A DNA stretch of 64,000 nucleotides from an uncultured Myxococcales bacterium (GCA_937949945.1 CALFEQ010000111.1:20911-84910); one strand, 5' to 3'. Positions 35,214 to 44,767 are shown, numbered from the stretch's first letter. The notes: a model not told the origin generated them from the letters alone. Numbers and translations: made by a program.

Positions 35214-37883
35214 GTGTCCGCTAACGAGGCGAAGATCCCGGTCGGGACAATCCTGGTCGGAAAGTATCGGGTCGTCCGCGAGATCGGTCGCGGCGGGATG
35301 GCCGCCGTGTACGAAGCGGAGCAGCTCTCGCTCGGCAAGAAGGTCGCCATCAAGGTCCTCGCCTCGGAGCTCGCCGCGTCGACGATCGTCATCGAGCGCT
35401 TCTTCCGCGAGGCGCGTGCGGCTGCGAGCGTCCGCAGCCCCTACATCGTCGACGTCTACGACTCGGGACGGCTCGACGACGGGCGGCCCTTCATCGCGAT
35501 GGAGCTGCTCGAGGGCGAGTCGCTCTACGACCGCATGGCGCGGGTGCGCATCATCGACCTCGAGACGACGATGCGCGTCATCGTCCACACCGCGCGCGGC
35601 CTCATGAAGGCGCACGCGGCGGGGATCGTCCACCGCGACCTGAAGCCGGAGAACATCTTCCTCACGAAGGGCGAGGACGGCGACGACGTCTGCAAGATCC
35701 TCGACTTCGGCCTCGCCAAGTTCTACGCGCCGGTGAACCCGGAGGAGAAGGCGGCGAAGCGCCTCACGCGCGAGGGCGCCGTCTTCGGAACGCCGGCGTA
35801 CATGTCGCCCGAGCAGGTCAAGGGCCAGGGCAACGTCGACCACCGCGCCGACCTCTGGGCGCTCGGGTGCATGGCCTACGAGTGCCTCGTCGGCCGCCCG
35901 GTGTGGAACATGGACCAGGGCGTCGCGATGACGTTCGCCGCGATCGCGACCGGTCCCATCCCGGTCCCGTCGGCGCAGCGCCCCGACCTGCCCCCGGCAT
36001 TCGACGCATGGTTCAAGAAGTGCCTCGAGCGTGATCCCAACAAGCGCTTCCAGAGCGCGAAGGAGCTCGCCGACGCGTTCGTCGAGGCGTGGGGGCAGAG
36101 GCCGGTGTCGAGCGCGAGCTACCCGAACGTCCCGCCGCCGACGGCCTCGCAGCGCGCCGCCCTCGGCGGAGGTCTCCAGGAGCTCGGTCCGGACAGCGGG
36201 CAGCTCGTGCCCTCCGTCATGCCGTCGACGAGCCGGCGTCGCGGCAACGAGCCGCTCGTCAACGGCGGGCGAGGGAGCGTCGCCAGCGACGCGTCCGTCC
36301 CGATGCCGCTCGTCAATCGCGCGTCGACGGACATCCCCACGACGACGTCGCAGCACGAGGTCTCGCAGCCGCCGAAGGCGTCGCCGCTGCGCATGGCGCT
36401 CGCCGCCGGCTTCCTCCTGACCGGCATCTCGATGGCGATCTTCGTCTACGTGCGGTTCTTGGGGCCGCAGGTGTCGACGCCCATCGTGAAGTCGACCGCG
36501 ACGGCGATCGCGAGCGCGTCCGCCGGTGAGCGCGAGTCGCTGCCGCTCAACCTGCCGAAGTGGGTGCCTTCGATCTCGGAGGGCCAGCGCCTCTTCAGCC
36601 TGGGCGACCTCGCGGGGGCGCACAAGAAGTTCAAGGAGGCGGCCGAGATCGGCGGCTCCGCGGCGGCTCCGGTCGCGAAGGTCTTCATCGATCAGACGAG
36701 GATCAGCGACAAGGCGGGCGGCCCGTGCAAGGTCGCCGCCTTCTCTCGGCCCCGCATCGCCACGGAGCGCAAGGCCGAGCGCCCGAGCATCGCGCCGATC
36801 TCGAAGGGCGCGCTCGTCACGTGGGTCGACGACCACGAGCGCCCGGGCAGCTTCCACGCGTTCGGCGTCGTCATCGATCCGACGGGCAAGTCGATCAGCC
36901 CGATCCGCGATCTCACGCCGGAGGCGACCGAGGCGAGGACCCCGCAGCTCGCGGTGGTCGGCACCGATCGCCTCGTCCTCCTCTACACGGACGAGAAGGG
37001 GAAGGAGGCCGGCGTCCGCGCGCGCCTCCTCGACGGAACCGGCAACGTCGATCAGCTCAAGGGGCAGGTCGTTCGTGTCGGCGGCACGAAGCCCGGCCAG
37101 TTCTGGCCCGCGATCGAGAAGGGCCCCGAGGGGTTCTGGGTCGTGTGGCAGGACGATCGCGACAAGGACAACGACTACGATCTGTTCATCCGCCACCTCT
37201 CGAACGACCTCGACACGCTGAGCCCGGAGACGAGGCTCACCGACTACTACGCGCCTCCGAAGTCGAAGTGGGGGCCTCCGCGCGCGAAGTACCCGAGCTT
37301 GGCCGTCGCGGCGAACACGCTGCTCATCGCCTACAAGCTCGAGAACGAGCGCGAGAAGTCGAACTCGATCATGCGCATGCGGATCCCGCTCGACGAGGCG
37401 GCGAAGGGGCTCGAGGAGAGCAAGACGCCGAACCGCGAGGACCGCCACTCCGGTGACGTCTCGATGGTCTCCGAGGAGAAGATGCAGGCGGACGCGCCGT
37501 CGATCGCGTGCGGCAACGACGGCTGCTACATCGCCTGGCACATCGCCTCGGGCGGGGCGATGATCGCGAAGATCGAGCCGCGCGAGAACAAGGTCCTCTG
37601 GAGGAAGAAGCTCTCGGACAAGGGAGGCCGTCCCTCGCTCGGCATCAACAACGGCGTCGTCTCCGTCGCCTGGTACGAGAAGCCGCACATCAAGTTCACG
37701 GTCCTGAACGACGCCGGGCCCGTGCTGCCGCCTTCGTCCGTCTTCCGCATCTACGACACGAGCGCTCCACGACCGTCGATCTCTGCCGGCGCGAACAGGC
37801 AAGAGTGGTACATGGCGTGGCAGGACTCCGATACCCCCAAGGGGCAGCAGGAGATCTACGCCGCGCGGATCACGTGCCGGTGA
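35214..37883 (+). CDS. Transmembrane Ser/Thr protein kinase (PknB-type)
   Basis: The 889-residue protein has a kinase domain over about residues 17-290 with all catalytic motifs: the glycine loop GRGGMAAVYEAE, VAIKVL, HRDLKPEN (about 140), DFGLAK (about 164) and GTPAYMSPEQ. A polar linker follows to about 390, then a single membrane segment (MALAAGFLLTGISMAIFVYV). The external part of about 450 residues has repeated W-V/M-x-W-Q-D blades (VVWQDDRDKDNDYD and MAWQDSDTP), suggesting a beta-propeller-like sensor. The active site lies in the cytoplasm. GTG 35214 is the only fitting start. The stop overlaps a GTG of the CPBP frame. Confidence 0.93.
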   Translation: MSANEAKIPVGTILVGKYRVVREIGRGGMAAVYEAEQLSLGKKVAIKVLASELAASTIVIERFFREARAAASVRSPYIVDVYDSGRLDDGRPFIAMELLEGESLYDRMARVRIIDLETTMRVIVHTARGLMKAHAAGIVHRDLKPENIFLTKGEDGDDVCKILDFGLAKFYAPVNPEEKAAKRLTREGAVFGTPAYMSPEQVKGQGNVDHRADLWALGCMAYECLVGRPVWNMDQGVAMTFAAIATGPIPVPSAQRPDLPPAFDAWFKKCLERDPNKRFQSAKELADAFVEAWGQRPVSSASYPNVPPPTASQRAALGGGLQELGPDSGQLVPSVMPSTSRRRGNEPLVNGGRGSVASDASVPMPLVNRASTDIPTTTSQHEVSQPPKASPLRMALAAGFLLTGISMAIFVYVRFLGPQVSTPIVKSTATAIASASAGERESLPLNLPKWVPSISEGQRLFSLGDLAGAHKKFKEAAEIGGSAAAPVAKVFIDQTRISDKAGGPCKVAAFSRPRIATERKAERPSIAPISKGALVTWVDDHERPGSFHAFGVVIDPTGKSISPIRDLTPEATEARTPQLAVVGTDRLVLLYTDEKGKEAGVRARLLDGTGNVDQLKGQVVRVGGTKPGQFWPAIEKGPEGFWVVWQDDRDKDNDYDLFIRHLSNDLDTLSPETRLTDYYAPPKSKWGPPRAKYPSLAVAANTLLIAYKLENEREKSNSIMRMRIPLDEAAKGLEESKTPNREDRHSGDVSMVSEEKMQADAPSIACGNDGCYIAWHIASGGAMIAKIEPRENKVLWRKKLSDKGGRPSLGINNGVVSVAWYEKPHIKFTVLNDAGPVLPPSSVFRIYDTSAPRPSISAGANRQEWYMAWQDSDTPKGQQEIYAARITCR

Positions 37884-37892
37884 GAGAAGAGA

Positions 37893-37922
37893 GGCTCCAG
37901 GCTCCAGGCTCCGGGCTCCAGG
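37893..37922 (+). repeat. Heptad tandem repeat, GGCTCCR x4
   Basis: Four consecutive 7-base units (GGCTCCA, GGCTCCA, GGCTCCG, GGCTCCA) lie in the short space between the Ser/Thr kinase stop and the CPBP protease. This is the first of five sites with this repeat type in the window. Confidence 0.85.
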
Positions 37923-38674
37923 TGGAGGTGGCGGACCGCAGGCGCGCCTTGATCGAGGCCCTCGGGGTCTCCGTGCTCGTGACGGGGCTCGTCACGGCGG
38001 CGTCGGCCTTCGTGCCGGACAAATACGTCGCGACCGTGGTCGGGTTCGTCTTCCTCGGCGCGACGTGGGCGCTCGTGTGGCGGCGCGACGACCAACACGT
38101 CGAGGCGGCGGGGCTCGCCCTCGGCGGCATCGTCCTGCCGGGCAAGGTCGACCTGCGGCGCCTCGCTCGGAGCTTGGGTCAGGCGCTCGGCTGGACGCTG
38201 CTCTTGGCTGCGATCACGTTCGTCCCGTTCTACTTCGGGTGGCGATGGGTCTGGCAGCCGCGCGGCGCGTTCTCGCTCCAGGTCGATCCCATCGAGGCGC
38301 TCAACGAGGTGTTCGGCCAGCTCGTCATCATCGCGCTGCCGGAGGAGGCCTTCTACCGCGGGTACCTGCAGTCGCGCCTCGACGCGGCGCTTCCCGGCTT
38401 CGGCTGGCGGAAGGACGCGTCCGGGGCCTCGGTGCCCGTCCGCTTGCGCGTCCTCGGGGCGAGCATCGGTCCGGCGCTCCTCCTCACGAGCCTGATCTTC
38501 GCCGCCGGCCACTTCGCGACGATCCGTCAGCCCGCGCGCCTCGCCGTGTTCTTCCCGTCGCTCCTCTTCGGATGGCTTCGATGCAGGACGGGCGGCGTCG
38601 GCGCGGGCATCGCGTTCCACGCCGCGTGCAACCTCTTCAGCGAGGCGCTCGGCAAGGGGTTCCGCGTCTACTGA
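37922..38674 (+). CDS. CPBP-family intramembrane metalloprotease
   Basis: The 250-residue membrane protein has about six to eight segments. The CPBP (Abi/Rce1-like) signature is present: EEAFYRGYLQSRLD carries the Glu-Glu and Arg of motif 1, LIFAAGHFAT holds the His of motif 2, and AGIAFHAACNLFSEAL holds the His and Asn of motif 3. Such proteins cleave membrane substrates or process prenylated peptides; myxobacterial members with this C-terminal pattern are common. GTG 37922 places the start after the heptad repeat; GTG 37880, overlapping the kinase stop, would add 14 residues encoded by the repeat. Co-transcription with the kinase is likely. Confidence 0.82.
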   Translation: MEVADRRRALIEALGVSVLVTGLVTAASAFVPDKYVATVVGFVFLGATWALVWRRDDQHVEAAGLALGGIVLPGKVDLRRLARSLGQALGWTLLLAAITFVPFYFGWRWVWQPRGAFSLQVDPIEALNEVFGQLVIIALPEEAFYRGYLQSRLDAALPGFGWRKDASGASVPVRLRVLGASIGPALLLTSLIFAAGHFATIRQPARLAVFFPSLLFGWLRCRTGGVGAGIAFHAACNLFSEALGKGFRVY

Positions 38675-38677
38675 GCG

Positions 38678-39487
38678 TCAGTCGAGGAGCTCGCACACGA
38701 AGTCGTCGAAGCTCATCTCGGCCTGCGCCAAGCTCTGGCTCGCGAGGCCGAGGCGGACGGTGATCCCGGTCGGCTGGACGTTCGTGATGGCGGCGCTCAC
38801 GAGGGGGGCGCCGTCGACGCGCAAGGAGACCGTCCTGAAGTCCGTGCTCAACTCGATCCGCCTCCATACGCCGGGCTCGAGCTGCACGCGCTCCTTGCTC
38901 TCGTAGCCGGGACAGCGGCAACCCCCGTCGTCCGGGAGGTACACGTCCTCGCGGACCCCGAAGTCGGATCTGCCGCCGAACCGGAGCCAATACGCATCGA
39001 GCTCCGCGGTCTCGACCTTGACCTGGAACAGATCGAGGTTTCGGCCGAGCGTGCCGAGCGCCCGCTCGTTCCGTACGGAGAACGAGCAGCGAAGCGACTT
39101 CGGTGCTCGGAGACGGCGCTCGAGCATGGCGGCGACGGGGCCCGCCTTCATGTTGCCGGGGATCGCGACACGGAGGGCGAACGGTGGCGAAAGCGGCGCC
39201 GTGGGCTCCAGCTCGAGGCGCTCGACGTTGTCGTGCACGATGTCGTCCCAGCGATCGCCGAGCTCGCCCTCGTCGAAGTCGTCGCAGAACGCGCCCTCCG
39301 GGCATCCTCCGTCGAGGTCGGCGCCCGCGTCCGTCGCCACCACGTCCGACGGACGATCGAGCGAGTCGTTCGCAGCGTCGGAGAGGCCGTCCGGACCTGC
39401 GCTCGTGCCGAAGCTCGAGCAGTCGAGCAACGCGAAGAACACCGCGCCACAACCGACGCAGGTGAGGACCGGCCGGAAGAACCCCAT
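38678..39487 (-). CDS. Exported protein, LamG-like beta-sandwich
   Basis: The 269-residue protein has a signal-like N-terminus (VLTCVGCGAVFFALLD then Cys) with an atypical lipobox, Asp just before the Cys. An acidic linker follows, then a domain opening CDDFDEGELGDRWDDIVHDN. The pattern continues ...AMLERRLRAPKSLRCSFSV, GVWRRIELSTDFRTVSLRVD and AEMSFDDFVCELLD. That is the concanavalin/LamG-like fold seen in many secreted bacterial proteins, suggesting sugar or surface binding. ATG 39487 gives the signal peptide. It is convergent with CPBP, three bases apart, and divergent from the HAD gene. Confidence 0.7.
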   Translation of the reverse strand: MGFFRPVLTCVGCGAVFFALLDCSSFGTSAGPDGLSDAANDSLDRPSDVVATDAGADLDGGCPEGAFCDDFDEGELGDRWDDIVHDNVERLELEPTAPLSPPFALRVAIPGNMKAGPVAAMLERRLRAPKSLRCSFSVRNERALGTLGRNLDLFQVKVETAELDAYWLRFGGRSDFGVREDVYLPDDGGCRCPGYESKERVQLEPGVWRRIELSTDFRTVSLRVDGAPLVSAAITNVQPTGITVRLGLASQSLAQAEMSFDDFVCELLD

Positions 39488-39592
39488 CTTTTGCAAGGTA
39501 CACCCGACCGCGCGGCGAGGGGGAGCGGTTCCGGCCTCGGCCTGCCTCGGCCCTCGAAAGACGCGGCTTTCGAGGTTAGGTTCCCGTCCGCG

Positions 39593-40243
39593 ATGCGCGC
39601 TGCGCTGTTCGACATGGATCGCACGCTCGTCCGCAAAGAGACGGCGAGCCTGTACGTCCGCTACCAGCGGGAGCTCGGCGAGGCGCGCCGCCGCGACCTT
39701 CTCAGGGTCACGTACTGGGTCATGCAGTACACCCTGGGCGTGATCGACGCGCCCGAGGTGGCTCGCCGGGCGCTGCGCTCCATCGCCGGTACGTCGGAGG
39801 CGATGCTCGCCGCGCGTTGCGACGACTGGTTCCGGCGCCGGGTGGAGCCGCACATCTGCGACCTCGGGCGTCGTGCCGTCGAGAGACATCGCGAGCGAGG
39901 GGACCTGCTCGCGATCGTGACGGGCGCCTCGCCCTATGCGGCTCGGCCGCTCGGACGCCGCCTCGGCATCGAGCACGTCGTCGCGAGCGAGCTGGAGGTC
40001 GACGACGCGGGGCGCTTCACCGGACGCTTCGTCGAGCCGCTCTGCATCGGGCACGGAAAGGTCGAACGCGCGAAGCGGCTCGCCGACGAGCTCGGCTTCG
40101 CGCTCTCGGAAGCGACGTTCTACACCGACTCGTACACGGATCTGCCGCTGCTCGAGCTCGTCGGGGAGCCCGTCGTGGTGAACCCGGATCCACGCCTCCG
40201 GCGCGTCGCCGCCAAGCGCGGCTGGCGCGTCGAGACCTGGTGA
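39593..40243 (+). CDS. HAD-IB family phosphatase
   Basis: The 216-residue HAD hydrolase of subfamily IB (PSPase-like) has motif I DMDRTLV with nucleophile Asp8 and Asp10, motif II TGAS, a motif III Lys in GKVERAKRLAD, and motif IV DSYTDLPLLELVG. YWVMQYTLGVIDAPEVARRA forms the helical cap typical of the group. Known relatives act on phosphoserine, lysophosphatidate or similar; the substrate is unknown here. ATG 39593 starts directly at the first strand. It lies 65 bases before nadC on the same strand. Confidence 0.85.
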   Translation: MRAALFDMDRTLVRKETASLYVRYQRELGEARRRDLLRVTYWVMQYTLGVIDAPEVARRALRSIAGTSEAMLAARCDDWFRRRVEPHICDLGRRAVERHRERGDLLAIVTGASPYAARPLGRRLGIEHVVASELEVDDAGRFTGRFVEPLCIGHGKVERAKRLADELGFALSEATFYTDSYTDLPLLELVGEPVVVNPDPRLRRVAAKRGWRVETW

Positions 40244-40308
40244 CGCATACTGCCGGCCCTCCGGACCGGAGACCTCCTTTCGGTCCAGGACGACACCCGA
40301 GACAGAAG

Positions 40309-41163
40309 ATGCACACGTCCGAGCTCCCCCTCTCCATGGTCGACGCCATCGTGATCCGCGCCCTCGAGGAAGACCTCGGCACGGGCGACGTGACCACCGA
40401 GGCTTGCGTCCCCGAGGACCGAATGGCCGTGGCCAACGGCGTCGCGCGCAAGGAGATCGTCGCGTGTGGAATGCCGGTCGCGGCGCGGGTCTTCTCGGCC
40501 GTCGATCCGTCGGTTCGCTTCACGCCCAAGGTCGAGGAGGGCGCGAAGGTCGGGCCCGGGACCGTGCTCTTCACCGTCGAGGGCAGGGCGCGCTCGCTGC
40601 TCAGCGCCGAGCGCGTCGCGCTCAACCTGCTCCAGCGCATGAGCGGGGTGGCGACGATGACCCGGCGCTACGTCGACGCGCTGCCGAGCGGGTCGAAGAC
40701 CCGCATCACCGACACGCGCAAGACGACGCCCGGCCTGCGTCTGCTCGAGCGCTACGCCGTCCGGCGAGGCGGCGGGCACAACCACCGCAACGACCTCGGC
40801 TCGGCCGTCCTCATCAAGGACAATCACATCGTGGCGGCGGGCGGCGTCCGCGCCGCGATCGAGCGTGCTCGCGAGCGGGCTCCGCACACGAGCAAGATCG
40901 AGTGCGAGGTCGACACCCTCGAGCAGCTCGACGAGGCTCTCGAAGCGGGCGCGGACATCGTCCTGCTCGACAACATGGATACGCCCACCGTCGAGGAGGC
41001 CGTCCGCCGGACCCGCGGACGTGCGATCCTCGAGGCGTCGGGTGGCATCACGCTCGAGCGGGTGGCCGAGCTCGCGCGCGCCGGCGTCGACGCGATCAGC
41101 GTCGGCGCGCTCACCCACTCGGTGCCCGCAGCCGACATCGGTCTCGATTTCGTTTCGCCATGA
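40309..41163 (+). CDS. nadC: Quinolinate phosphoribosyltransferase
   Basis: This enzyme converts quinolinate and PRPP to nicotinate mononucleotide, CO2 and PPi in de novo NAD synthesis. The 284 residues are the normal length. Landmarks are ALEEDLGTGDVTTEA at the N-terminus, AERVALNLLQRMSGVAT, ITDTRKTTPGLRLLERYAV and GGGHNHRNDL (substrate-binding Arg, Lys, His), LIKDNHI, and EASGGITLERVAELARAGVD. The stop overlaps the birA start (ATGA), so the two are translationally coupled. nadA and nadB are not in the window. Confidence 0.97.
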   Translation: MHTSELPLSMVDAIVIRALEEDLGTGDVTTEACVPEDRMAVANGVARKEIVACGMPVAARVFSAVDPSVRFTPKVEEGAKVGPGTVLFTVEGRARSLLSAERVALNLLQRMSGVATMTRRYVDALPSGSKTRITDTRKTTPGLRLLERYAVRRGGGHNHRNDLGSAVLIKDNHIVAAGGVRAAIERARERAPHTSKIECEVDTLEQLDEALEAGADIVLLDNMDTPTVEEAVRRTRGRAILEASGGITLERVAELARAGVDAISVGALTHSVPAADIGLDFVSP

Positions 41164-41990
41164 AGAAGCAGTGGGACATCGGCCCGGATCTGGAAGACGC
41201 CGCGGACCGCATCGCTGCACGCGGCGGGCGTCTCGGAAAGCCGCTCCGACTGGTCTCCGAGACGGATTCGACGAACGACGACGCGAAGGTAGGCGCTCGC
41301 GAAGGCGCGCCGCACGGCGCGACGTGGGTGGCCGAGACGCAGCGGCGAGGACGCGGCCGCCAAGGCCGTGAATGGATCTCGCCGCGCGGCGAGAACCTGC
41401 TCTTCTCGGTGCTGCTCCGGATCGACTGCCCGCCCGCGCGCGTCCCGCAGCTCTCGCTCGTCTGCGGCCTCGCCGTCCGCGACGCCGCCGCGCGCGCCAT
41501 CGGCGACGACGAACGCGTGCTCGTGAAGTGGCCGAACGACGTCGTGGTCGTGCCGCGCGAGGGCAAGGCTCGTGGCTTCCGCAAGATCGCGGGCATCCTC
41601 GTCGAGTCTTCGCTCTCGGGCTCCAAGGTCGATCACGTCGTCGTGGGCGTGGGGCTCAACGTCCACACGCGCTCTTTCCCGAAGGAGATCGCCGCGACGG
41701 CCACGTCCATCGCCCTCGAGACGGATCGCGCCCCGAATCGGGCGGACATCCTCGCCGACGTCCTCTGGTCGATCGACCACGACATCGAGCACGTCGCCGC
41801 TTACGGCCTCGGCCTCGTGCACGGCCGTCTCTCGAAGCACGACGCGCTCTTCGGGCGCGAGATCGAGGCCGACGACGGGCTCGTCGGCGTCGCCCACGGC
41901 ATCGACACGGAGGGGCGCCTCATCGTCGAGCGCAAGGGCGGCTCGGTGGTGAAGGTCTCGTCCGGCGAGGTCCGGGTGCGCGTCGTCTAG
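41160..41990 (+). CDS. birA: Biotin--[acetyl-CoA-carboxylase] ligase
   Basis: The 276-residue ligase activates biotin with ATP and attaches it to the carboxyl carrier protein. SETDSTNDDAK, the biotinyl-AMP loop RRGRGRQGREWISPRGENLL, KWPNDV and KIAGILVESS are all present. The C-terminal SH3-like domain (GVAHGIDTEGRLIVERKGGS) is intact. There is no N-terminal winged-helix repressor domain, so this is a monofunctional (class I) ligase. ATG 41160 overlaps the nadC stop. It is convergent with the DUF4328 gene, overlapping by four bases. Confidence 0.95.
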   Translation: MKKQWDIGPDLEDAADRIAARGGRLGKPLRLVSETDSTNDDAKVGAREGAPHGATWVAETQRRGRGRQGREWISPRGENLLFSVLLRIDCPPARVPQLSLVCGLAVRDAAARAIGDDERVLVKWPNDVVVVPREGKARGFRKIAGILVESSLSGSKVDHVVVGVGLNVHTRSFPKEIAATATSIALETDRAPNRADILADVLWSIDHDIEHVAAYGLGLVHGRLSKHDALFGREIEADDGLVGVAHGIDTEGRLIVERKGGSVVKVSSGEVRVRVV

Positions 41991-42730
41991 TACGTCCGCT
42001 GCGCTTCCTGCAGCTTCGCGGCGCACGCTTCTTGTCGCCGATCGAGCTGCTTCATGATCGAGAAGATCGCGACGGCCGCGACGATCTGGAAGACGTAAGC
42101 CACGAGGCTGAGCGGGCTCGCAGCGACGCGCGAATCACCGGGGTTGTTCAGCGACGTCAGGACCTGGGACAGCGCGGCGACGGTCGAGACGGCGCCGCTC
42201 GCGAGGTACGTGCCCCACCAGATCGGGAAGAGCGACGGGACCGGGCTCGACGGCCACGCCAAGCCGTCTTTGACGCCGACGGTCTCGGGATCGCTCGCGC
42301 GCCAGATCTCGCGCAGCGCCTTGTAGGGAAGCCACAGGCTCGCGAAGGGGATGAACCACCATCCGACGGCCCATCCGGGCGTGAACTCGAGCATCTGCTG
42401 CCCGAACGCTCGCACGTTCTTCGCGGCCTGGTGCGTCCAGAGGAGGTAGACGATGACGGTGACGAGCGAGACGCCGCTCGAGAGCAGGCCCAAGAGGCCC
42501 ACCGCGGCGAGGAGCCCGATGTTCTCCTGAGGCGGCCCGGAGATGGCCACCTGCATCGCGGTCATCGAGAGCCCGAGCACGACGTTGGCCATGATGCCGA
42601 GCGAGCCCACCGTCGTCTTCCAGCCGAGCGGCTGGTACGGCCCGTAGTGCTGCCCCATGGCGGCGTTGCCGTAGTAGGCATTGCCGGGATACTGCCGGGG
42701 CGGTTGGTAAGGGTCGTACGGGTTCTGCAT
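41987..42730 (-). CDS. DUF4328 membrane protein
   Basis: The 247-residue protein has a Pro/Tyr-rich N-terminus (NPYDPYQPPRQYPGNAYYGN) followed by about five membrane segments. The DUF4328 hallmark is clear: WTHQAAKNVRAFGQQMLEFT then PGWAVGWWFIPFASLWLPYK and ALREIWRASDP. The function of this domain is not established. ATG 42730 follows AAGGGGG. The Pro/Tyr-rich cytoplasmic tail resembles that of the protein at 12261-13541. It overlaps the birA 3' end by four bases (convergent). Confidence 0.85.
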   Translation of the reverse strand: MQNPYDPYQPPRQYPGNAYYGNAAMGQHYGPYQPLGWKTTVGSLGIMANVVLGLSMTAMQVAISGPPQENIGLLAAVGLLGLLSSGVSLVTVIVYLLWTHQAAKNVRAFGQQMLEFTPGWAVGWWFIPFASLWLPYKALREIWRASDPETVGVKDGLAWPSSPVPSLFPIWWGTYLASGAVSTVAALSQVLTSLNNPGDSRVAASPLSLVAYVFQIVAAVAIFSIMKQLDRRQEACAAKLQEAQRTY

Positions 42731-42997
42731 CGGGCCCCCTTCCGCGATCGGCGCCAGCATATCGTCCTCCGCTGGATACGTGGAAGGCGCTGGTAACCTC
42801 CCCTCCATACAGGTCTCGCGATCCAGGCGAACATCGCGGCGATCACGATCACCGATCGGACGTGATCCTCGTCGACATCGCTACCCAGCAGGTTCGGTCC
42901 GTGACGCTGCCGTGAGGCCGAGCGAGCGCACGAGCAGGGGCGCCGCTGTGCGTGTCGCCGGACGCACGCTTCGGCCCGCCGTGCTAGGGTTCGGCCC

Positions 42998-44116
42998 GTG
43001 ACGCCGCTCGAAGAGCTCGCTCTCTTGCTCCGACCCGCCGGTGGAGGTCTCTACCTCGTGTCGACCGGACGCGCGGAGCAAGAACGGCTGCAACGGCACC
43101 TGTACGGCGCGAAGGATGCGGCCGAGGTCGAGGCGAAGTTTCGTGACGCGCTGGCGCGCATCCCCGAGGCGAAGGCGATCGTGCTCGGCATTCCGTCCGA
43201 CGTCGGCGCCGGATTCCGGCGCGGGGCGAACCTCGGGCCGCAGGCCATCCGCGCCGCTCTGCTCGACGAGGTGCCGTCCTTCCCGGAGCGCGCGGCGGAG
43301 CTCGGCATCGTCGACATCGGGGACGTCTTCGTCGTGCCGCAGCTCCTCTCGGACGACATGTTGTCCGAGGCGCAGAAGTCCGCGACGCGCGCGGCGCTCT
43401 ATCCTTCGGTGCCCGAGGACGTGCGGGCGCGGCTGCCCGTCTCGCCGCTGTCCATCGCGGAGCGCGCGCTCGACCTCGTCTTCCAGCTCAATCCGCGCGT
43501 CGCACCCGTCGTGCTCGGCGGCGATCACTCGACGGCGTGGCCCGTCGTCTCGGCGCTCCACCGTGCGCGCAAGGATCGCTGGGGCGTCGTGCAGCCGGAC
43601 GCGCACACGGACCTGCTCGAGCATCGGCTGGGGATCCGCATCTGCTTCGCCACGTGGTCGTGGCACATCAACGAGCTGTTCGGGCGCGACGGTCGTCTCG
43701 TTCAGGTCGGGACGCGCGCCTCGGGGCACGATCGCGGCCATTGGGAGTCGTCGCTCGGCGTCCGGCAGTTCTGGGCCGACGAGTGCCGGCGCGATCCGGA
43801 GGGCGTGCTCACCGCGATCGTCGACCATCTCGTCCAGCGCGGCGTCAGGGGCGTCTACTTCTCGAACGACATCGACGGCACCGACAGCGCGTGGGCGGAT
43901 GCGACCGGGACGCCGGAGCCCAACGGTCTCGAGCCCGACTTCGTCGTGAAGCTGATCCGCCGGCTCGGCAAGAGCGTCGGAATCATCGGCGGGGACGTGA
44001 TGGAGGTCGCCCCCCCGCTGCGCGACAAGCCCGACTCGACGGAGCGGACCGTGGCGCTCGCCGTCCGCTACCTCCGCGAGACGATCGGTGCCATCCTCGG
44101 GCGACCGATTCCGTGA
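42998..44116 (+). CDS. Ureohydrolase (arginase/agmatinase family)
   Basis: The 372-residue enzyme has an N-terminal extension of about 60 residues before the conserved core (GIPSDVGAGFRRGANLGPQA). The binuclear manganese ligands are intact: GGDHS, QPDAHTD and SNDIDGTD. Members hydrolyse arginine, agmatine, formimidoylglutamate or related guanidino compounds; none of the narrow signatures lets me choose. WSWHINELFGRDGRLVQVG is an unusual insert-like stretch after the metal site. GTG 42998 is the likely start. The stop overlaps a GTG of the following lipoprotein frame. Confidence 0.85.
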   Translation: MTPLEELALLLRPAGGGLYLVSTGRAEQERLQRHLYGAKDAAEVEAKFRDALARIPEAKAIVLGIPSDVGAGFRRGANLGPQAIRAALLDEVPSFPERAAELGIVDIGDVFVVPQLLSDDMLSEAQKSATRAALYPSVPEDVRARLPVSPLSIAERALDLVFQLNPRVAPVVLGGDHSTAWPVVSALHRARKDRWGVVQPDAHTDLLEHRLGIRICFATWSWHINELFGRDGRLVQVGTRASGHDRGHWESSLGVRQFWADECRRDPEGVLTAIVDHLVQRGVRGVYFSNDIDGTDSAWADATGTPEPNGLEPDFVVKLIRRLGKSVGIIGGDVMEVAPPLRDKPDSTERTVALAVRYLRETIGAILGRPIP

Positions 44117-44124
44117 GGTCACGC

Positions 44125-44760
44125 ATGCGCTCGCCCCTCGTCATCTCCTTCGTCCTCTCGGCGCTCGTCGCTTGCGACAAAAGCGCATCGACGAGCGGGA
44201 ACGTCGCTCCGCGTGCGGAGCCGGAGGCGTCCTCGGCTCCGACCGCTCAGCCTCCGCCGCCGGCGACCACGAGCGCCGAGCCGACCGCGGCCGCGACGGC
44301 GAGCGCTCCGCCGGCCACGAGCGCCGTCACGGCGGCCGATGCGGGCAGCAAAGACGTCGGTCGCGCGACGGCGGCGAAGCCCGTGACCAAGCACATCGAC
44401 GGCAACAACTACACGCTCGACGTGTCCTCGGAGGGTTGCAAGGCCGGCGAGGAGTGCGTCATGAAAATCGAGATCGCCGCGACGGGCGACTACCACGTGA
44501 ACAAGGAGTACCCGTACAAGTTCATCGCGACGCCGTCCCCGGGCGTGACGTTCCTCGGAAGGAGCGACGCGAACACGTTCACGCGGGCGGCGGGCGACTT
44601 CGTCGAGCAGGGCGAGAAGCGGGGAACGATGACGGTCCGCTTCCGCCCCGCGTCCGCCGGCGAGGCGAAGATCGCGGGCAGGTACAAGCTCAGCGTCTGC
44701 TCCGACGAGCAGTGCCTCATCGAAGAGGAGAAGATCGAGCTCGCGGTCCCGGTGATGTGA
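44125..44760 (+). CDS. Lipoprotein with Ala/Thr/Pro linker and beta domain
   Basis: The 211-residue lipoprotein has signal LVISFVLSALVA before the lipobox Cys. A low-complexity Ala/Thr/Ser/Pro linker runs to about residue 85. A beta-sandwich-like domain follows (NNYTLDVSSEGCKAGEECVM to GRYKLSVCSDEQCLIEEEKI), with two Cys pairs. The domain resembles the N-terminal part of DsbD-like or related immunoglobulin-fold proteins in its ending, VCSDEQCL. Function unknown. ATG 44125 is preferred; GTG 44113, overlapping the ureohydrolase stop, would add four residues. Likely co-transcribed with that gene. Confidence 0.75.
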   Translation: MRSPLVISFVLSALVACDKSASTSGNVAPRAEPEASSAPTAQPPPPATTSAEPTAAATASAPPATSAVTAADAGSKDVGRATAAKPVTKHIDGNNYTLDVSSEGCKAGEECVMKIEIAATGDYHVNKEYPYKFIATPSPGVTFLGRSDANTFTRAAGDFVEQGEKRGTMTVRFRPASAGEAKIAGRYKLSVCSDEQCLIEEEKIELAVPVM

Positions 44761-44767
44761 CCGCGGA

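Noticed and set aside
35043..37802. Long minus-strand frame opposite the Ser/Thr kinase
   Set aside because: It is a shadow translation rich in Arg, Asp and Val without domains.
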